This document shows positions 1-11,946 of a DNA stretch of 64,000 nucleotides, one piece after another (within the stretch, counting starts at the first letter, position 1; every line of letters starts with the position of its first letter). The notes below the pieces were generated by a model. That model did not search any database, had not been told where the DNA came from, and was given only the letters and a program-made list of their open reading frames with translations. Position numbers and translations under genes: made by a program. The DNA comes from Calonectria ilicicola (Eukaryota; Ascomycota; Sordariomycetes; Hypocreales; Nectriaceae), in NCBI GenBank assembly GCA_020809705.1, contig CP085830.1:124001-188000 (forward strand). The letters run 5' to 3'.

Positions 1-329
1 GATACGGAATCTAGCCCTCGGAAAATGCTGTCTTATCAACCATCATTCCAGACGAAAGGCTTGATCACATTCAACGGCGCGAATTTCGGCTTCATTCGGC
101 AATTTCCAGAACCGGTAACGCAAGGATTCACTTGCGATTACGCATGTGTTCCGCAATTGAGCAGGGATTGACCCCTCTTCACTGTTTTTGTGGTCCTATT
201 TATCATCTGACTTTCTCAAGTAACAACATTTGGAGTAAATTAAAATTGTTGCTTGCCCTCGCTTTCAATGGTCAATAAGAATTGATGTTCTTGTTAATGG
301 ATATATATTCCAACTGATTGAAAATATCA

Positions 330-1128
330 ATGTCTGACAAGCCGACGATCGTCATTGCACCTGGTGCATGGCAGCTTCCGTCTCATTGGGACCACTTCAT
401 TTCAATCCTAGAGAACAATGGTTACCCTGTCAAGTACGTGAGACAGCCGACGTTGGGCGGGACAACGACGCCATTGGCAACCATGATCGACGACATATTA
501 GCCGTGCGTGAAGCGCTGAGTTCTTTGGCCAATGAGAAGAAAGAAATAATTGTCCTCGGTCATTCATCGGGAGGCATGGTCGCAAGCAACGCTGTTGAGG
601 GCTTTGACGTGGAATCAAGAAGTTCGGCCGGGTTGGAGGGGGGCGTCTCGCGCCTGATATATCTCTCTGCCTTTATGATTCCGAAAGGGAAGTCAATACT
701 TGACATGCTCGGAGGCCAGCCGCTGCCATGGATGAAATTAATGGTGAGAGGATTGAGATAAAATCTGTTCAAGTAAAAAAATTCGTCTAACATGGGAAAA
801 GGATGACCGAGTGGTGGGAATTAAAGAGATGTTGCCAGAGGTCGCTTTCAACGACATGTCTGGCCCCGAGCAAGAAAAGTGGTCGGGTGAATTGACTCAC
901 TCAGCCTTGGGTCTCTTTACACCCCCATCAGGATTCGAGCCCTGGACAACATCGATGCCTATTTCTTATGTATTTTGTACCAAGGATCATGCGATACCTT
1001 ATGCAGTTCAACAGCAAATGGCTGAACAGGGAGGAGATAAACTCACATCTGTCGCGGTCGATGCCGGCCACGTGCCGTTCCTCTCTATGCCAGACAAGCT
1101 ATTTTCAGCTATCGAAGGGTTGATCTAA
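330..1128 (+). CDS. alpha/beta-hydrolase (AB hydrolase-1 type)
   Basis: Predicted 246-aa cytosolic alpha/beta-hydrolase of unknown substrate. Two exons, 330-743 and 802-1128, are separated by a 58-bp phase-0 intron (donor GTGAGA, branch CTAAC near 787, acceptor AAAAG). Residues 5-12 (PTIVIAPGAW) form the first core strand and oxyanion region. The nucleophile elbow GHSSGG puts the catalytic Ser at about 79. After splicing, Asp about 200 (TKDHAIP) and His about 228 (DAGHVPF) complete the triad, and the length is normal for the family. I chose ATG 330 over the upstream in-frame ATG 318 because strand 1 follows it directly; 318 would add four residues. No signal peptide is seen. The family includes esterases, lactonases and C-C hydrolases, and nothing here separates them. 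The gene has no obvious partner next to it. Confidence 0.85.
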
Positions 1129-1636
1129 TGAAGGTAGTTGCTCCCATGTTAAACGATGGACGATTTTGTTGTGGCCCGGCCCTATTAGCAGTCTACTGGG
1201 GAGTATATGTAAATGCAATGCGAAAGGGGTTTACAATAAACACAATTATGAAGGAGAATAATTCAATAACCCCAAAGAGTCCCAAAGAAAAGATATTGTA
1301 AGAAGAAGTGTGGTGGGCACATCTATTAAATCGAGTGTATCGGAATCCGACGCCGTTTTGCGACACTTGACCAATATGTTTAGTGCTCGCCCCATCAAAT
1401 AGCGAGACGCTAAACCCGACAAAATGGCCGTAAACGGCACTGGATTTTCGTTTCGAGGCTGACATCCTTGCAAGCTTACAGGCTTCGGGATGAGGCCGAG
1501 TGGACCAGTATGCTGCTGTTAGGGCGTGGCACGGGGACCCCACAACGAGAAAGCCCGAAATTTGTTCTAATTCCACATGAACTGCAAGTCTTTTGATACT
1601 GAGTATCATCAGTTTTTTTCTAAATTCTTTTCTTAA
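1129..1636. other. intergenic, no gene recognised
   Basis: A minus-strand open stretch (about 1193-1609) lacks recognisable domains and sits between two plus-strand genes. I read this interval as 3' UTR of the hydrolase plus the promoter of the next gene. Confidence 0.5.
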
Positions 1637-2591
1637 ATGGCAAATAAATACGTTGATCCTGTCTCTAGGGTGTCGTCTACCATCACCGATCTTGTGTCGT
1701 GCTACGACATCCTCTCCAGCCTTGCGTCATGCATGTCTACAGTTGACCTGTACCATCTGGCACTCGCTAATCGCACCCACTTCTCGCATATTCTCGCATC
1801 CCCCAACATCTTCAGGGCTCTCCGACGTCACTGTCTGTGCGATGGCCACGGTCTCTTAAAACGTCAGACATGGTCGTATCCGTACACATCAAATCCACTT
1901 GCTGGGAACCTGTCTTCTCGGCCACAGAACGATGAAGAAATCGAAGTGTTTGTCTACAACGTCAAATGCGACGAAACCGATGTTCTTCCCTGCGCTAAAT
2001 GCGGCATCAACGTTTGCGAGGAATGCCGATACTATCCCCGCGCGGCTCCGGAAACCCCCAACCGACGCCCTCACATGTCATCGACATCTCACTTCGGCAA
2101 TATAATGTGTTTATGCGTTGGGTGCGATGCCATAGCTGAGGAAAAGACCTCTGGAAAATTTCTGAATCAACTATGCGACTGCGATCGCTATACACGGTGG
2201 GTTTGCACCCGGTGCACGATGGAAGAGCATCAATTCGCGTCCTGGTACAAGAGGGAGAGAACCGTGTGGGAGTACGATTGGGTGGGCGATGAAATAACAG
2301 ACGAATATATGCCGTCTAAGTGTGTTGAAGATCATGGGTATTACAGAGTTGTATGTGTCTCCGACGCAATGTCTAAGAGAACCATTGCTGACAATATTTT
2401 GGGAGCAGTTCTGGTGTGTGTGCGGTAACCGGGTTGGCCAAGACACGCGACCCAGATGTACCTGGTGCAATAGGCAACATTTGTCAGAATCAGAATGGAG
2501 TCGTGAGTGGCATGATGTCGGCTCCAAAATGCCCTATTTTGATAAGGTGTGTGATTTCCAGAAACAAACCAATATCATCCCCAGTTGCTGA
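1637..2591 (+). CDS. F-box-like Cys-rich protein
   Basis: Predicted 298-aa protein of a fungal lineage-specific type. Exons are 1637-2350 and 2409-2591, with a 58-bp phase-0 intron (donor GTATGT, branch TGCTGAC, acceptor GCAG). Without this intron the frame ends at 2428 and the last Cys cluster is lost. Residues about 15-55 (ITDLVSCYDILSSLASCM...) resemble a divergent F-box helix bundle. Several Cys pairs follow (CAKCGINVCEEC at about 115-130, CLCVGC, CDC, CTRC) and exon 2 supplies CVC and CTWC, so one or two structural zinc sites are likely. If the F-box is real the protein would be a substrate adaptor of an SCF ubiquitin ligase, but this is inference from a weak N-terminal match. Its substrate is unknown. 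Confidence 0.65.
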
Positions 2592-3886
2592 CGGTCGCTG
2601 TTCTCAAATAGAACCCCCATTACCCTCGCTGGGCAATAGACCCAATTACGAAAAGATACCCGATTCCCTACCCAGAACTTGGACCGGTTGAATATGATGA
2701 CGATGAAGAGGATTTCGTATGAAGCAAATTGGACGACCGGGATCAGAATACGGTACCCGTGCGATTATTAAGCGGCACAAAGCCACATGATCACAGAAAA
2801 ACGGCCCCTCAGAGAATTCTCGCTGCCAGAGCGTGGCTTGTATTTGTGCAGTAAATCCAACCGAGAGGTAAATGACCAAAGCGTTGGGTTAAATCCATTA
2901 CAATATCCGACCCTCCGCCTTCATCGGGTTTAGCTGGGAATACTTTCCGGCCTTAATTGATTGATGACCCTGAAAGGCGTCTGTGAGCGGTCAGAGTGCC
3001 GTGGGGGTTACGGAGGGATAAAAGATTTGCCCCTGTCATCAGACCCCAAGCTGACTGGGCGGGGAAGCGAAGGACATTGCGGAATTGTTACTGAGGGGTT
3101 AGAGGTGTACGAAGGGAGTGGTGTGCCTCCATGGCAGTGTTTTATTGGTATATTTATATACCAACCAGCAAGTGGTTGAACACGTTCTGAGACATGGCTT
3201 GCGAGGTCGGAGCCTCTCTCGAGTAATATTTGATTAGGTTGAACGGTCTCGGGTCATGGGTTGACCAAAATTTTGAGCGACCTGCAGCACACCAATCTCC
3301 ACCAACCGCCAGCTCAATATGCATGTCTTGTGGACACAAAATCTGTAGATCGGATCGCCTGGCGTAGGGGGTGTTTTGATACAGCATCCATAATTTGTTC
3401 CAACCTTTGGACAAGAAAGAGCACTGGCAAAATATATCTGACCGCTTTAGTATTTGGCTCGTTGAAAGTTGCGTAAAGTAAGTGGGATTAGCCATGCTTT
3501 CCAACATCTACTCACGCTAGTGCACTACGGATGAACGGAAGCAAAGCCAAGCATTTCAAACTCCAAATTATGGCGGAACCCAAGGCGCTATGCTGCATGC
3601 AGCTGCATTGATGCCCATCATTATTGCTCTGTACTTGCAGATGTATCCTTAGGCTATCACCTTTTACAATACCCATTTGTTCATTGGATGTGACAATGTT
3701 TAAAATGAATATATAATGAATTGAATAGCTTTCTTCTACAGTATATGAATCTTGAATTGATCATCAACATGATTCAACGGGTGTAACTAGAGAATGCATT
3801 TGCCCTCAAAGTCCCTGGCTTATCTAACCGCCCTTGAATACTGGTTTAACCATGATTATGCAATGTCGGTTGTCCGCCCCCACAAT
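2592..3886. other. intergenic, no gene recognised
   Basis: Convergent gap between the 3' ends of the F-box-like gene and the eqolisin gene. Open frames at about 2961-3179 (+) and 3154-3507 (-) show no domain or credible splice structure. A small perfect hairpin (TTGGTATA, 4-nt loop, TATACCAA) lies at 3145-3164. Confidence 0.5.
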
Positions 3887-4774
3887 TTAACCAGAGTAGT
3901 CGCAGTAAACCTGGTTGCTTCCAGAAGTTCCACAGCTGGTCAAAACTTTGTTGTTCTGCTTGATATCCATAATAGTAGCTCCAGAAACACCAAGCGTGCT
4001 GCCACTGGTGGTGGTAGCAGAGGCACCAGTGAAGACAAACTCGCCAAAGTTAGCAAAGGGAACAAGGCTGCTGCCAGACTGGAAGTCTTCAACAATCCAC
4101 TCGGCGTCGGTCTCGCATAGGCTGTAAGATTGACTGTTGAACGTGTGGCTGGTCGACTTTCCGGTGGACAAATTTTGGATGGTGGCAGTTCCAGAAGTCT
4201 TGGAGTTGGCCTTCACGGTCATTTTAATGGAGTCTCCAGCTTTGAGAGAGAAACCAGAAAAGGTGTAAGAGTCTAAAGTGAAGGTGAATGGTCAAAGGCT
4301 GCTCTTTGTCGGGGTTTTGGGTAATGAATACTCACAGTCAGGGTACCACTCGTACCAAGCTTCATAAATGTATTGACCATTCTCGATGCCGACATCAATA
4401 CCTGTTTGAAGGATAGCGTTTGAGCAGGTGTCACCATCAATGCCAACCCAAGCCGAGGCGTAGTACGTGAATCGAGAAGAACCACCGCTGGGGATGCTTG
4501 GCTTGGGAACAGTCACGGTGCCGGTCACAGAGTTGTATCCACTGCCAATGAGAACAGCACCAGCCCAGTTGCTCGAGTACTCAACATGAGAAGAGTTGGT
4601 CAGCTCGTCTGGCTCACCCCCGTCGATGACGGGGAACTTGGGCTTCGAGTTTCGATTGGCCTCAGCGCGGCGGGCAATCTTTTCCACGTTGCGAGCACGT
4701 CGTGCTGCCGTGCCCATAGCGGCAAGCGAGCCACTGGCAAAGCAAAGAGTTGCGAGGATGCTGGAAACCTTCAT
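3887..4774 (-). CDS. secreted glutamic peptidase (eqolisin, family G1)
   Basis: Predicted 274-aa precursor of a pepstatin-insensitive acid endopeptidase secreted to the medium. Exon 1 is 4774-4336 and exon 2 is 4272-3887, joined across a 63-bp phase-1 intron (donor GTGAGT, acceptor TTTAG) that restores WYPDYSYTFSGF. A signal peptide (MKVSSILATLCFASGSLA) is followed by a basic propeptide containing ARR motifs up to about residue 65. The mature beta-sandwich has SSNWAGAVL, ASAWVGIDGDTC, the catalytic Gln at about 123 (ILQTGID), the YEWYPD substrate loop, and the AEWIVEDF segment holding the catalytic Glu (about 204). Family hallmarks are all present, so the enzyme should be active. A TATA-like site lies about 110 bp upstream. 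Members of this family are usually expressed under acidic conditions (family knowledge). Confidence 0.95.
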
Positions 4775-4883
4775 GTTGGCGGGTTTGGAGTTGGAAAAAG
4801 GTCAGATAATGACTGCTGAGCTCGAGAGTTGTGATGGAGGTGATGATGGTAAAAGACAGGATGGAAAAGAAGAACGCTTCCTA

Positions 4884-4889
4884 CTTATA
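4884..4889 (-). promoter_or_regulatory. TATA-like element of the eqolisin gene
   Basis: GTATAAGTAG on the minus strand, about 110 nt upstream of the start codon at 4774, is a plausible TATA box. No start-site data support it. Confidence 0.35.
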
Positions 4890-6558
4890 CTTGAGAATGT
4901 CTGTTATCTAAATATTTGATAAGTACTTTTGCTAACTCCTTTAAGAGTTGAATGAACACTTGATGGCTATCGACAAGACATGTTTGAATGGTGACCTTCC
5001 TTGTCGGAAAGCACCCCCGAGCCGTACAATAGTTCTTTGGTCCAATTGAGAAGGTGCATAAATGAACTCAATAGACACCCAAAATCGGCCCTTGGACCCA
5101 TACCAAGGGCGTTATGCGAGTCTTGGAAGGAAAATGCCATCCAATTGATCTAGTTGGGGGGCAAAATAGCTTGATGAAAAGAAATCGTTGTCTATTTCGA
5201 TTTGAAGGCCAAGGCTAATTTGGAATCCTTAACCTAACAAGGAGGAAGAAGCCAGGAGAAATTCCAGAGAAAAAAAACTACCTTGTTTAGATCACTGTAA
5301 TCCCGCGGTTTGTTTATTGGGATGTGAATGGCGAGACTGGATGGATAGATCGGCACGGTGAACAGGGGTGTGGGCTCCTTTCCGCGGATCTTGTTCCCGG
5401 CTCAGGCCGCTATCCGATGCATAAAATCAAGCTAATATCATCCACCAAAGCTCCCCTGTGTGGCTTCGGGAAATATATTTAAAGAAATTAATGTTAGCCT
5501 ATCACCTTGCCTCATTCAGGGCCTAGATTCAGCCCTCTATTGCCACCATTGGGGGAGCTTGTCGGATTTCGTGTCGAATTTCCCGCTCATTTGTCATTGT
5601 AATTTCTCTACCGACCATAATCCAAATACGAGATAATTTATCATCGGAGCGAGATAAAAGAGGGTTCGTAGGGCGTAGCTATATTATCTCTCACGATACT
5701 TTTGACAATTTAACTGTTCAAAAGTGCCTTTGCTACCACATTTGGGTGTGTACAGCGATTCATCTTGGCAATTTTCGGCAGGTGGACGGATACCGGCACC
5801 GGCAATACATCGCTCACAACTAAATCGAGACAGCGTGGAAATAACGTACATTGTACGGTGGATTAATCTTCTGCCCACAAAATACCCCTGCCATAGCCCA
5901 TAAAATGGCCTGTTCCGGTTCTTATCTGGCGCCCTCAGTTCAATACAAGGAAGAATTTGTACCTTCACTGCTGGCGTCATTTTTTAGCGGGTTTGAACGA
6001 AGTATGTGAATAGAGGAGCTTGAAAATAGCGTGTAGAGGGAGTTCAATCTGTCACGATAGCTTCGGACAGTTCAACAAGTGTGGTTTCATCGGTTTCCCT
6101 GTCATGCACACATGCCAAATCGCCGATCGATCCTTTTTGCTTGGCAGCAGGAATTGGACCAACCATGATGGCATTTTACCGTTATTTTGTTTGCCAAGTG
6201 CTAGTAACGTCTCCTTGGCACCTTGGCAAAACTCGGCTATCTTGATTAAAATCACTTGAATAGCATACCAGCAAGGCGCTGAAAAGCTCATGATACCTAC
6301 CCAATTTGAAAGCCATATTAGAATCTGCGGCTCATTTCATTATGTATCTATTTCTTTATGAACATGCGCGTATGATGAGCCTGCCGATCTTTTCATACAT
6401 ACTCATACATACACTCAACCCGTAATTTCATCTTGGAATGATTCCTCAAGCATTATTAATCCTCTACTTAATGTTTTGACCATTACATTCGAGTCGCTTC
6501 AAAAAGTGCAGCAGTGCTGCGCCATCCCCAAACTGAGCCTTCAGTCCAAGCCACGCAA
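4890..6558. other. long upstream region of the eqolisin gene
   Basis: No convincing coding region. Open frames at 5684-5980 (-), 6020-6259 (+) and 6052-6291 (-) carry no recognisable domain. GCCAAG/CTTGGC hexamers, the core PacC (pH regulator) site in filamentous fungi, occur near 5207 and three times within about 40 bp at roughly 6190-6230. Confidence 0.4.
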
Positions 6559-7301
6559 TCATACATGTTTGGCATGCAAAAACTTCGTTAATTTCTCCCT
6601 CATGACGGCCATAGAGAGTCTGTTTCGCTTCCTCTCAACTCCTTCCGCCGGATTTTCGTGGATTTTCTCTTCAGCTGCTAGATGTGGAGCCCTCGCCAGG
6701 GGAATCGTTTTGACAATCTCCTTTACAAAATCAGGTCCCAGGCCAGAATCCCTTTTAGCTGGGACGGGCCTAAAGTGAGCGCCGACTTTCCTACTAAACT
6801 CTCGCCCTTCTTGCAGTGGGACCTCCCAGGTCGTTTGTGGTTTATCTACCCCCACAGCGCAAACCCAAGCGGGTTTCCCACTGTCGCGTGGCCTGAATAT
6901 GTTACTATGCAGAGACTTGATGAAGTCAAAAGTACGGCGGCTTGTGACATGATATACGAAGAGGAATACATCGCCATTCCATACCAGCCGTTCGTGGAAC
7001 GCTTTTTCTCCGGGCGTTACGACATCTATGAGCATAGAAAACTCGAGGATCGCGGCGCCTTTTCGCTCATAGAGTGTCTTGCGGTATTCGCCTTGATTAA
7101 CAGGGTCGTATGTATCCCATACAGAGCCTCGAGCTACCTTGAATTTGTGACTTAAATTAATCAAGAATTCCGCAAAGAATTCAGCATACTGAGGCTTACC
7201 ATTTGCAAGATTCGGTGGCGGCTGGCACCCGATTCGCCCAGGATGCTGACCTTAATCGGTAAGGTCTGGGTCTCGGTCATGTAATCATTGGCTTCGGGCA
7301 T
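6559..7301 (-). CDS. degenerate Ras-like small GTPase
   Basis: Predicted 226-aa Ras-superfamily protein with damaged GTPase motifs. Exon 1 is 7301-7200 and exon 2 is 7137-6559, separated by a 62-bp phase-0 intron (GTAAGC...TTCAAG). Exon 1 gives KVSILGESGASRHRI, collinear with the P-loop but lacking the GKS/T lysine and serine. Exon 2 opens with switch I (DTYDPVNQGEYRK). The usual DTAGQ is replaced by IDVVTPGE. FLFVYHVTSRRTFDFI matches the Ras helix-3 region, the NKxD motif is reduced to GVDKPQ, and REFSRKVGAHF matches the helix before the SAK motif, itself PAKRD here. There is no C-terminal CAAX box. I infer a GTP-binding-deficient pseudo-GTPase or a decaying paralogue. It is the last host gene before the RIP block. 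Confidence 0.7.
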
Positions 7302-7504
7302 TATATCCAATTTTTTGCGACATTTCTAGTTGGTTTCTCCAATTGATGAGGGTTTTGTCGCTGATTTTATTTGATTTGATTTGATTTGGATCCTATACGG
7401 TTTTGGCCACGTGATCATCGCGGCTATGCCCGGTTAGGCAGGGCTCCACTGACAGCCAAAGGACCTCGGCTAAATACCGGGTTAACCCTACTTTACCCTT
7501 TCTG
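7302..7504. other. host DNA to AT-block transition
   Basis: Normal-GC promoter side of the Ras-like gene, with a CACGTG palindrome near 7409. Base composition drops abruptly after about 7505, where the decayed LINE 3' end begins. Confidence 0.5.
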
Positions 7505-10500
7505 TTGAAGAAAGGGCTGTCTGTTGTAGAATATCTCTCCCTTTGTATTATAACCTTTATTTATATTAATTTGGTGGTCTTTATTAATAGTGGTTTCCTT
7601 CTTATTCTGTATGTGATAGGTGCTTGTGGTTTCTTTGTTTATTGTAGAGATGTCTTGTATTTGTGTTTTTTATATGTTATTTTTTCTTAATATAAGTCTT
7701 GTTTATTGGTAGGTTACTTTTTTGGTTATTGTAGGCTGGGTGTTAGTTTAGTTTTAGTAAATTCCTTTATATTTATAGTTAATTATTTATTTATTTTTAT
7801 TTTTTTGAGTTTTAGGGTATATATTTGTTCTATGAATATAATAGTTAGTTTAATTTTATTATATATATTAAGAAGTTTTTATATATTTTTATATATTTTA
7901 AATACCTTTTATTATAAATCTTAATATAATTTATAATATAATAATATATATTTAATAATTTATTTTAATTTATTATAAAAGTAATAAGAGATTTTAATTT
8001 TTAATACTTTTTTTAAATATAAGAAGTTATAAAGGCTAATCTTCTTAATATATAGTTATATTAGAAGAACTAATTTTACTTTAGTAAGATTTTTATGTAA
8101 TAAGAGGATTTTTAATATAGGGCTTTATATATGCTAGTATATTATTCTTTTATTTATATTAAATTTCTAGCTAGCCTTCTATTAATATTTAACTTCTTTT
8201 TATACTTATATTTTAATTATTATTCTTAATATATAAAGGCTAGGTAAGGTCTTGGCCTGTAGGCTAGAGCCTTTCTTCCTCTATTCAATTACTTCTTTTG
8301 CTATAATATCTGCTTATTTGTTATTATATATATCTTTGTAAGCTAGTACCTATCTAATCTTTATCTTATAGCTATTTTTATATATCTAGTTAATAGTTTT
8401 AATAATATATTATAGAATATATACTTTAAATTTATATTTAGATTTAGTTAAGGAATGGATTACTATTTAATTATTTATATAGATTATAAGTTTATTCCTT
8501 TTATTATTTTTATCCTATATTAATTATATTAATTATAAGACTAGAATAATACTTTAAAGCTCTACTATATAGATTATTAATATCTTATTATCTTTTATAT
8601 ATTATTATACTATAATACTATTAATAATATAAACTATAACTATACTTATTTCTTTAATCCTACTTCTATTTATATAAATATATATAATATCTAGGATTTT
8701 TAAACTTTAATTATAGCTTTTATATACTAGTTCTTTATTAGTCTTAATAAAGGTCTTTAGATCTTTCTACTATAAGGATATTATAAAGGGAAGTAATAAC
8801 TTAAGGCTTATAATATTTAAGTTATTTGGTTCTATTTGGATGATTTTCTATATATGTTATTGTGGGCTAAGTCTATTAGGGTTTTATATACTTAGATTAT
8901 ATCTTATTCTTATAAATATTTCTATATTATACTTTTATATCTATTACTTTATTAATATTATATATACTTTAATATTAAATATTATTTTTAATATTATTTA
9001 ATATACTCCTATAATAATTCTTAAAGCTTATATCTAAAGTTATTAAAGAATATTCCTTATATAGATTAAGTATAAATCTTTTATATAATAATTTAAATTA
9101 AACTAGGCTAAATATATATATATAATTTATAAAATTACCACTCCTTTATAGATCTTTTATATATCCCTTAGGCCTACTCTTTAAATTAAGCTCCCTAAAT
9201 AATTTAAAACTATAATAGTTTTAATTATCTTATATTATATCTTATTAATATAAGGTATTTAATATAATTTCAAGTCTATAATTATCTTTAAGTACTTATA
9301 TATATCTTTAGGTCTTATCTTTCCCTATAGTATTTAAATTAGCTAGTCTAATTTAAACCTTTTTATTCTTATAAAATGGGTTAGTTAGAACTTCTTTATA
9401 TTAAATACTAATATATATTTAGTAGCCTAGCTCTCTACCTTGCTAAGTGATATTTGTAGCTTCCTGTAGGTCTCCTCTGTGGAGTCTCTATAGGCTAGGA
9501 TAGCTATATTATTAATAAAGCCTATTACTATTATTCCCTTATTAGTATTATTATATATATTTATTAAGTTTATATTGTAGAAGAGATATAGGATTAATAA
9601 GTATAATAATCCTTAAAGAATACTAATTATTAGTTTAATATATTCTAACTTATATCTATTTACTTAGATTTTTATATACTTTTTACTAAATAAGTTGATT
9701 AGATATTTAATTATCCTTTTATCTACCCTTTTTTTATAAAGATTATAAAATAATCTTATATATAAGATATTATTAAAAGCTTTAAATATATTTAAAAGTA
9801 AAAGGCTAGCAATTAGTCCTTTTAATTTATTCTATGCTTTATATATCTTATTTATAATAAAGTAGATAATATATTCTATTAACTTTAACTTCTAGCCTTT
9901 TATATAATTAACTAGAAGTAGATTGAACTCTTTAATAATATAATTTAATTTTTATATAATAATAATATTTATAATCTTTCCTATTATATTTAATAATATA
10001 ATAGATCTATATACCTTAGGGTTTATATAATTATCTTTACCTATCTTATAGATAATTATTATTATAAGCTTTTAATAAGGTTAAGAGTAGTAATCTAAAG
10101 TTAGGCTTTAATTAAAGATTTTAATTATATATAGGATAAATAGTGATAATAAGAGTTTAAATGCTATATTCTTAATTCCATCTAGCCCTAGGGCCTTATC
10201 TATTATAATCTATTTAATAGTCTTTTTTACTTTATCTTTTATAATTAGAGATAATTTTATTTAATTATTATAGATTTCTTTTTTAATATTTTCTAAATTA
10301 GCTTCTAGTGGTAGTAAGAAAAATATTTAATTGAAAAATTTGGCTTTTTCTTTTAATATAATAATAATTTCTTTAATAATAGGAATAATAAGTATTAATA
10401 TAATATTTAAAGCTTAGTTTTCTTTATTTCTTGCTTATTTTATTACTTTCTATAAAGATTAAATTGATTTTATTATTATTTTAATTTTTACCTTATATTA

Positions 10501-11591
10501 TTCTTTAAAAGCTTTCTTAATTACTTTACTTTTCTTATTTCTAGCTTTCTAATATATCTCTTATAATATTTTTATATTAAAATAGCTATAAATATACTAG
10601 AGGCTTTTAACTTCTATTAATATCTTTATATATATTTTATTCTATTTTATTTTTAATTTTATTATAATTTATTTATTTAAAGTAATAGATTTTATAACTA
10701 TTAATACTACTTTTATTAACTTAATAATATATTAATTTAATATTATTTTTATTTTTAATTACTAAAGCTATAATAATTAGACTCTTACTATTTTAATAAG
10801 CTTTTCTTTATTAATACTTATCTAATCTACTTTTAATTCTTTTATAAATAAGGTAATAGATAGGTCTAGCTTAGTAATAATAGATAAATAATCTAAATTA
10901 TAGTAATAGTCTCTATTTATTTTACTTTAGATTAATCTACTAAATAATCTAAAGCTTATAAGGTATAGGTTTATTATTATTCTTCTCTTATTTTCTTTAT
11001 AGATAATAATATCTAGTTTTAATATACTAATAAGATTATAGAAATTAATAATATCTAGAAGTTTATTTATATTCTAGTTGGCTGCTATCTCTTTACCCTT
11101 TTATATAAAGTGATAAAGGTTAAAGTTATTAAGAGCTATTTATTTTAATAATTTTATTTTTTTTATTACTTTATTTAATATTAGTAGTATATTTTTCTCT
11201 TTTACTTGATTAGGGTATAGATTATATATATTATATATTATAATTTTTTAAATATGGTTTTCTTCTTAAAGAAAAGTAATTATTAATAAATATAAATCTT
11301 TATTATATTTTTTAAATTATTATTTAATATAATCTAGATTTTTATTTATAAAGAAGTATATTTAGGCTAGATCTTTTTCTATTATTATAAGATAGTATAG
11401 ATAGAAGGTTACCTTTATTAAATAATATATAATTAATATAAATAGATTATTTTATAATTCTTATATAATAATAATATTAAGATTATAAATTATTAAATTA
11501 TATAAAAATAATATTATTATTATTAATTTTAATTTTCTTATATTATATTATAATATTTTTAAAATTCTATTATTATAATATAAATACTATT
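7505..11591 (-). mobile_element. RIP-mutated LINE, segment 4 (endonuclease, RT, RNase H, 3' end)
   Basis: Extremely AT-rich. Conceptual minus-strand translation is riddled with stops but keeps an ordered LINE ORF2. An EEP endonuclease trace occupies about 11240-10880 (IYNPNQVKEKN, then ALNNFNLYHF corresponding to GDFNLHHP). Reverse transcriptase occupies about 10200-9400 (DKALGLDGIKN, NPKVYRSIILLN, GFINNIAILAYRDSTEE, where FINN is the RIP product of the FxDD catalytic box). An RNase H-like trace is at about 8480-8220. This places it in the Tad/I group with an RNase H. The 3' end near 7505 is set only by the composition break; no poly-A or target duplication was found. It is interrupted upstream by TRIM-1 at 11592. 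Confidence 0.85.
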
Positions 11592-11731
11592 TATTACGAC
11601 CTATACAACTGGGCGCACAAGACCCTATTTAATAGCTATTATCCATACCTATAATTACAAGCATTATAATTATTAACTTATCTTTTAATCTAATAGGCTA
11701 ATTAATATAATAAAAAATATAAATCTTTACA
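11592..11731 (+). repeat. 5' LTR of TRIM copy 1
   Basis: 140-bp repeat that keeps many Cs (GGGCGCACAAGACC) but has lost Gs (TGTTAC to TATTAC). This strand bias is opposite to that of its 3' LTR. Confidence 0.85.
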
Positions 11732-11946
11732 TAATAATCATATACTATAGGTTATAAATTCAATTCCAAGATCACACACTTTAATAAAGAATTCAACACT
11801 AGCTCAAACTAGACCCTACTATAGCTAATTAGGGTAAAGTAGTTATATATAGTGTAAGATGATAAGGCTTAGTTATTTTTATTAGTGTAGTGAATTAATA
11901 AGAGGTAATAGGGCCTAAAGGTATGTTTATTGGAGGGGAGATATTA

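Noticed and set aside
1193..1609. 138-codon minus-strand open frame
   Set aside because: No domain, no splice support, and it sits in the promoter/UTR interval between two plus-strand genes.
7505..7924. Two hydrophobic open frames at the start of the AT-rich block
   Set aside because: Composition-driven Ile/Leu/Tyr/Phe strings antisense to the LINE 3' region, with no start context or domain.
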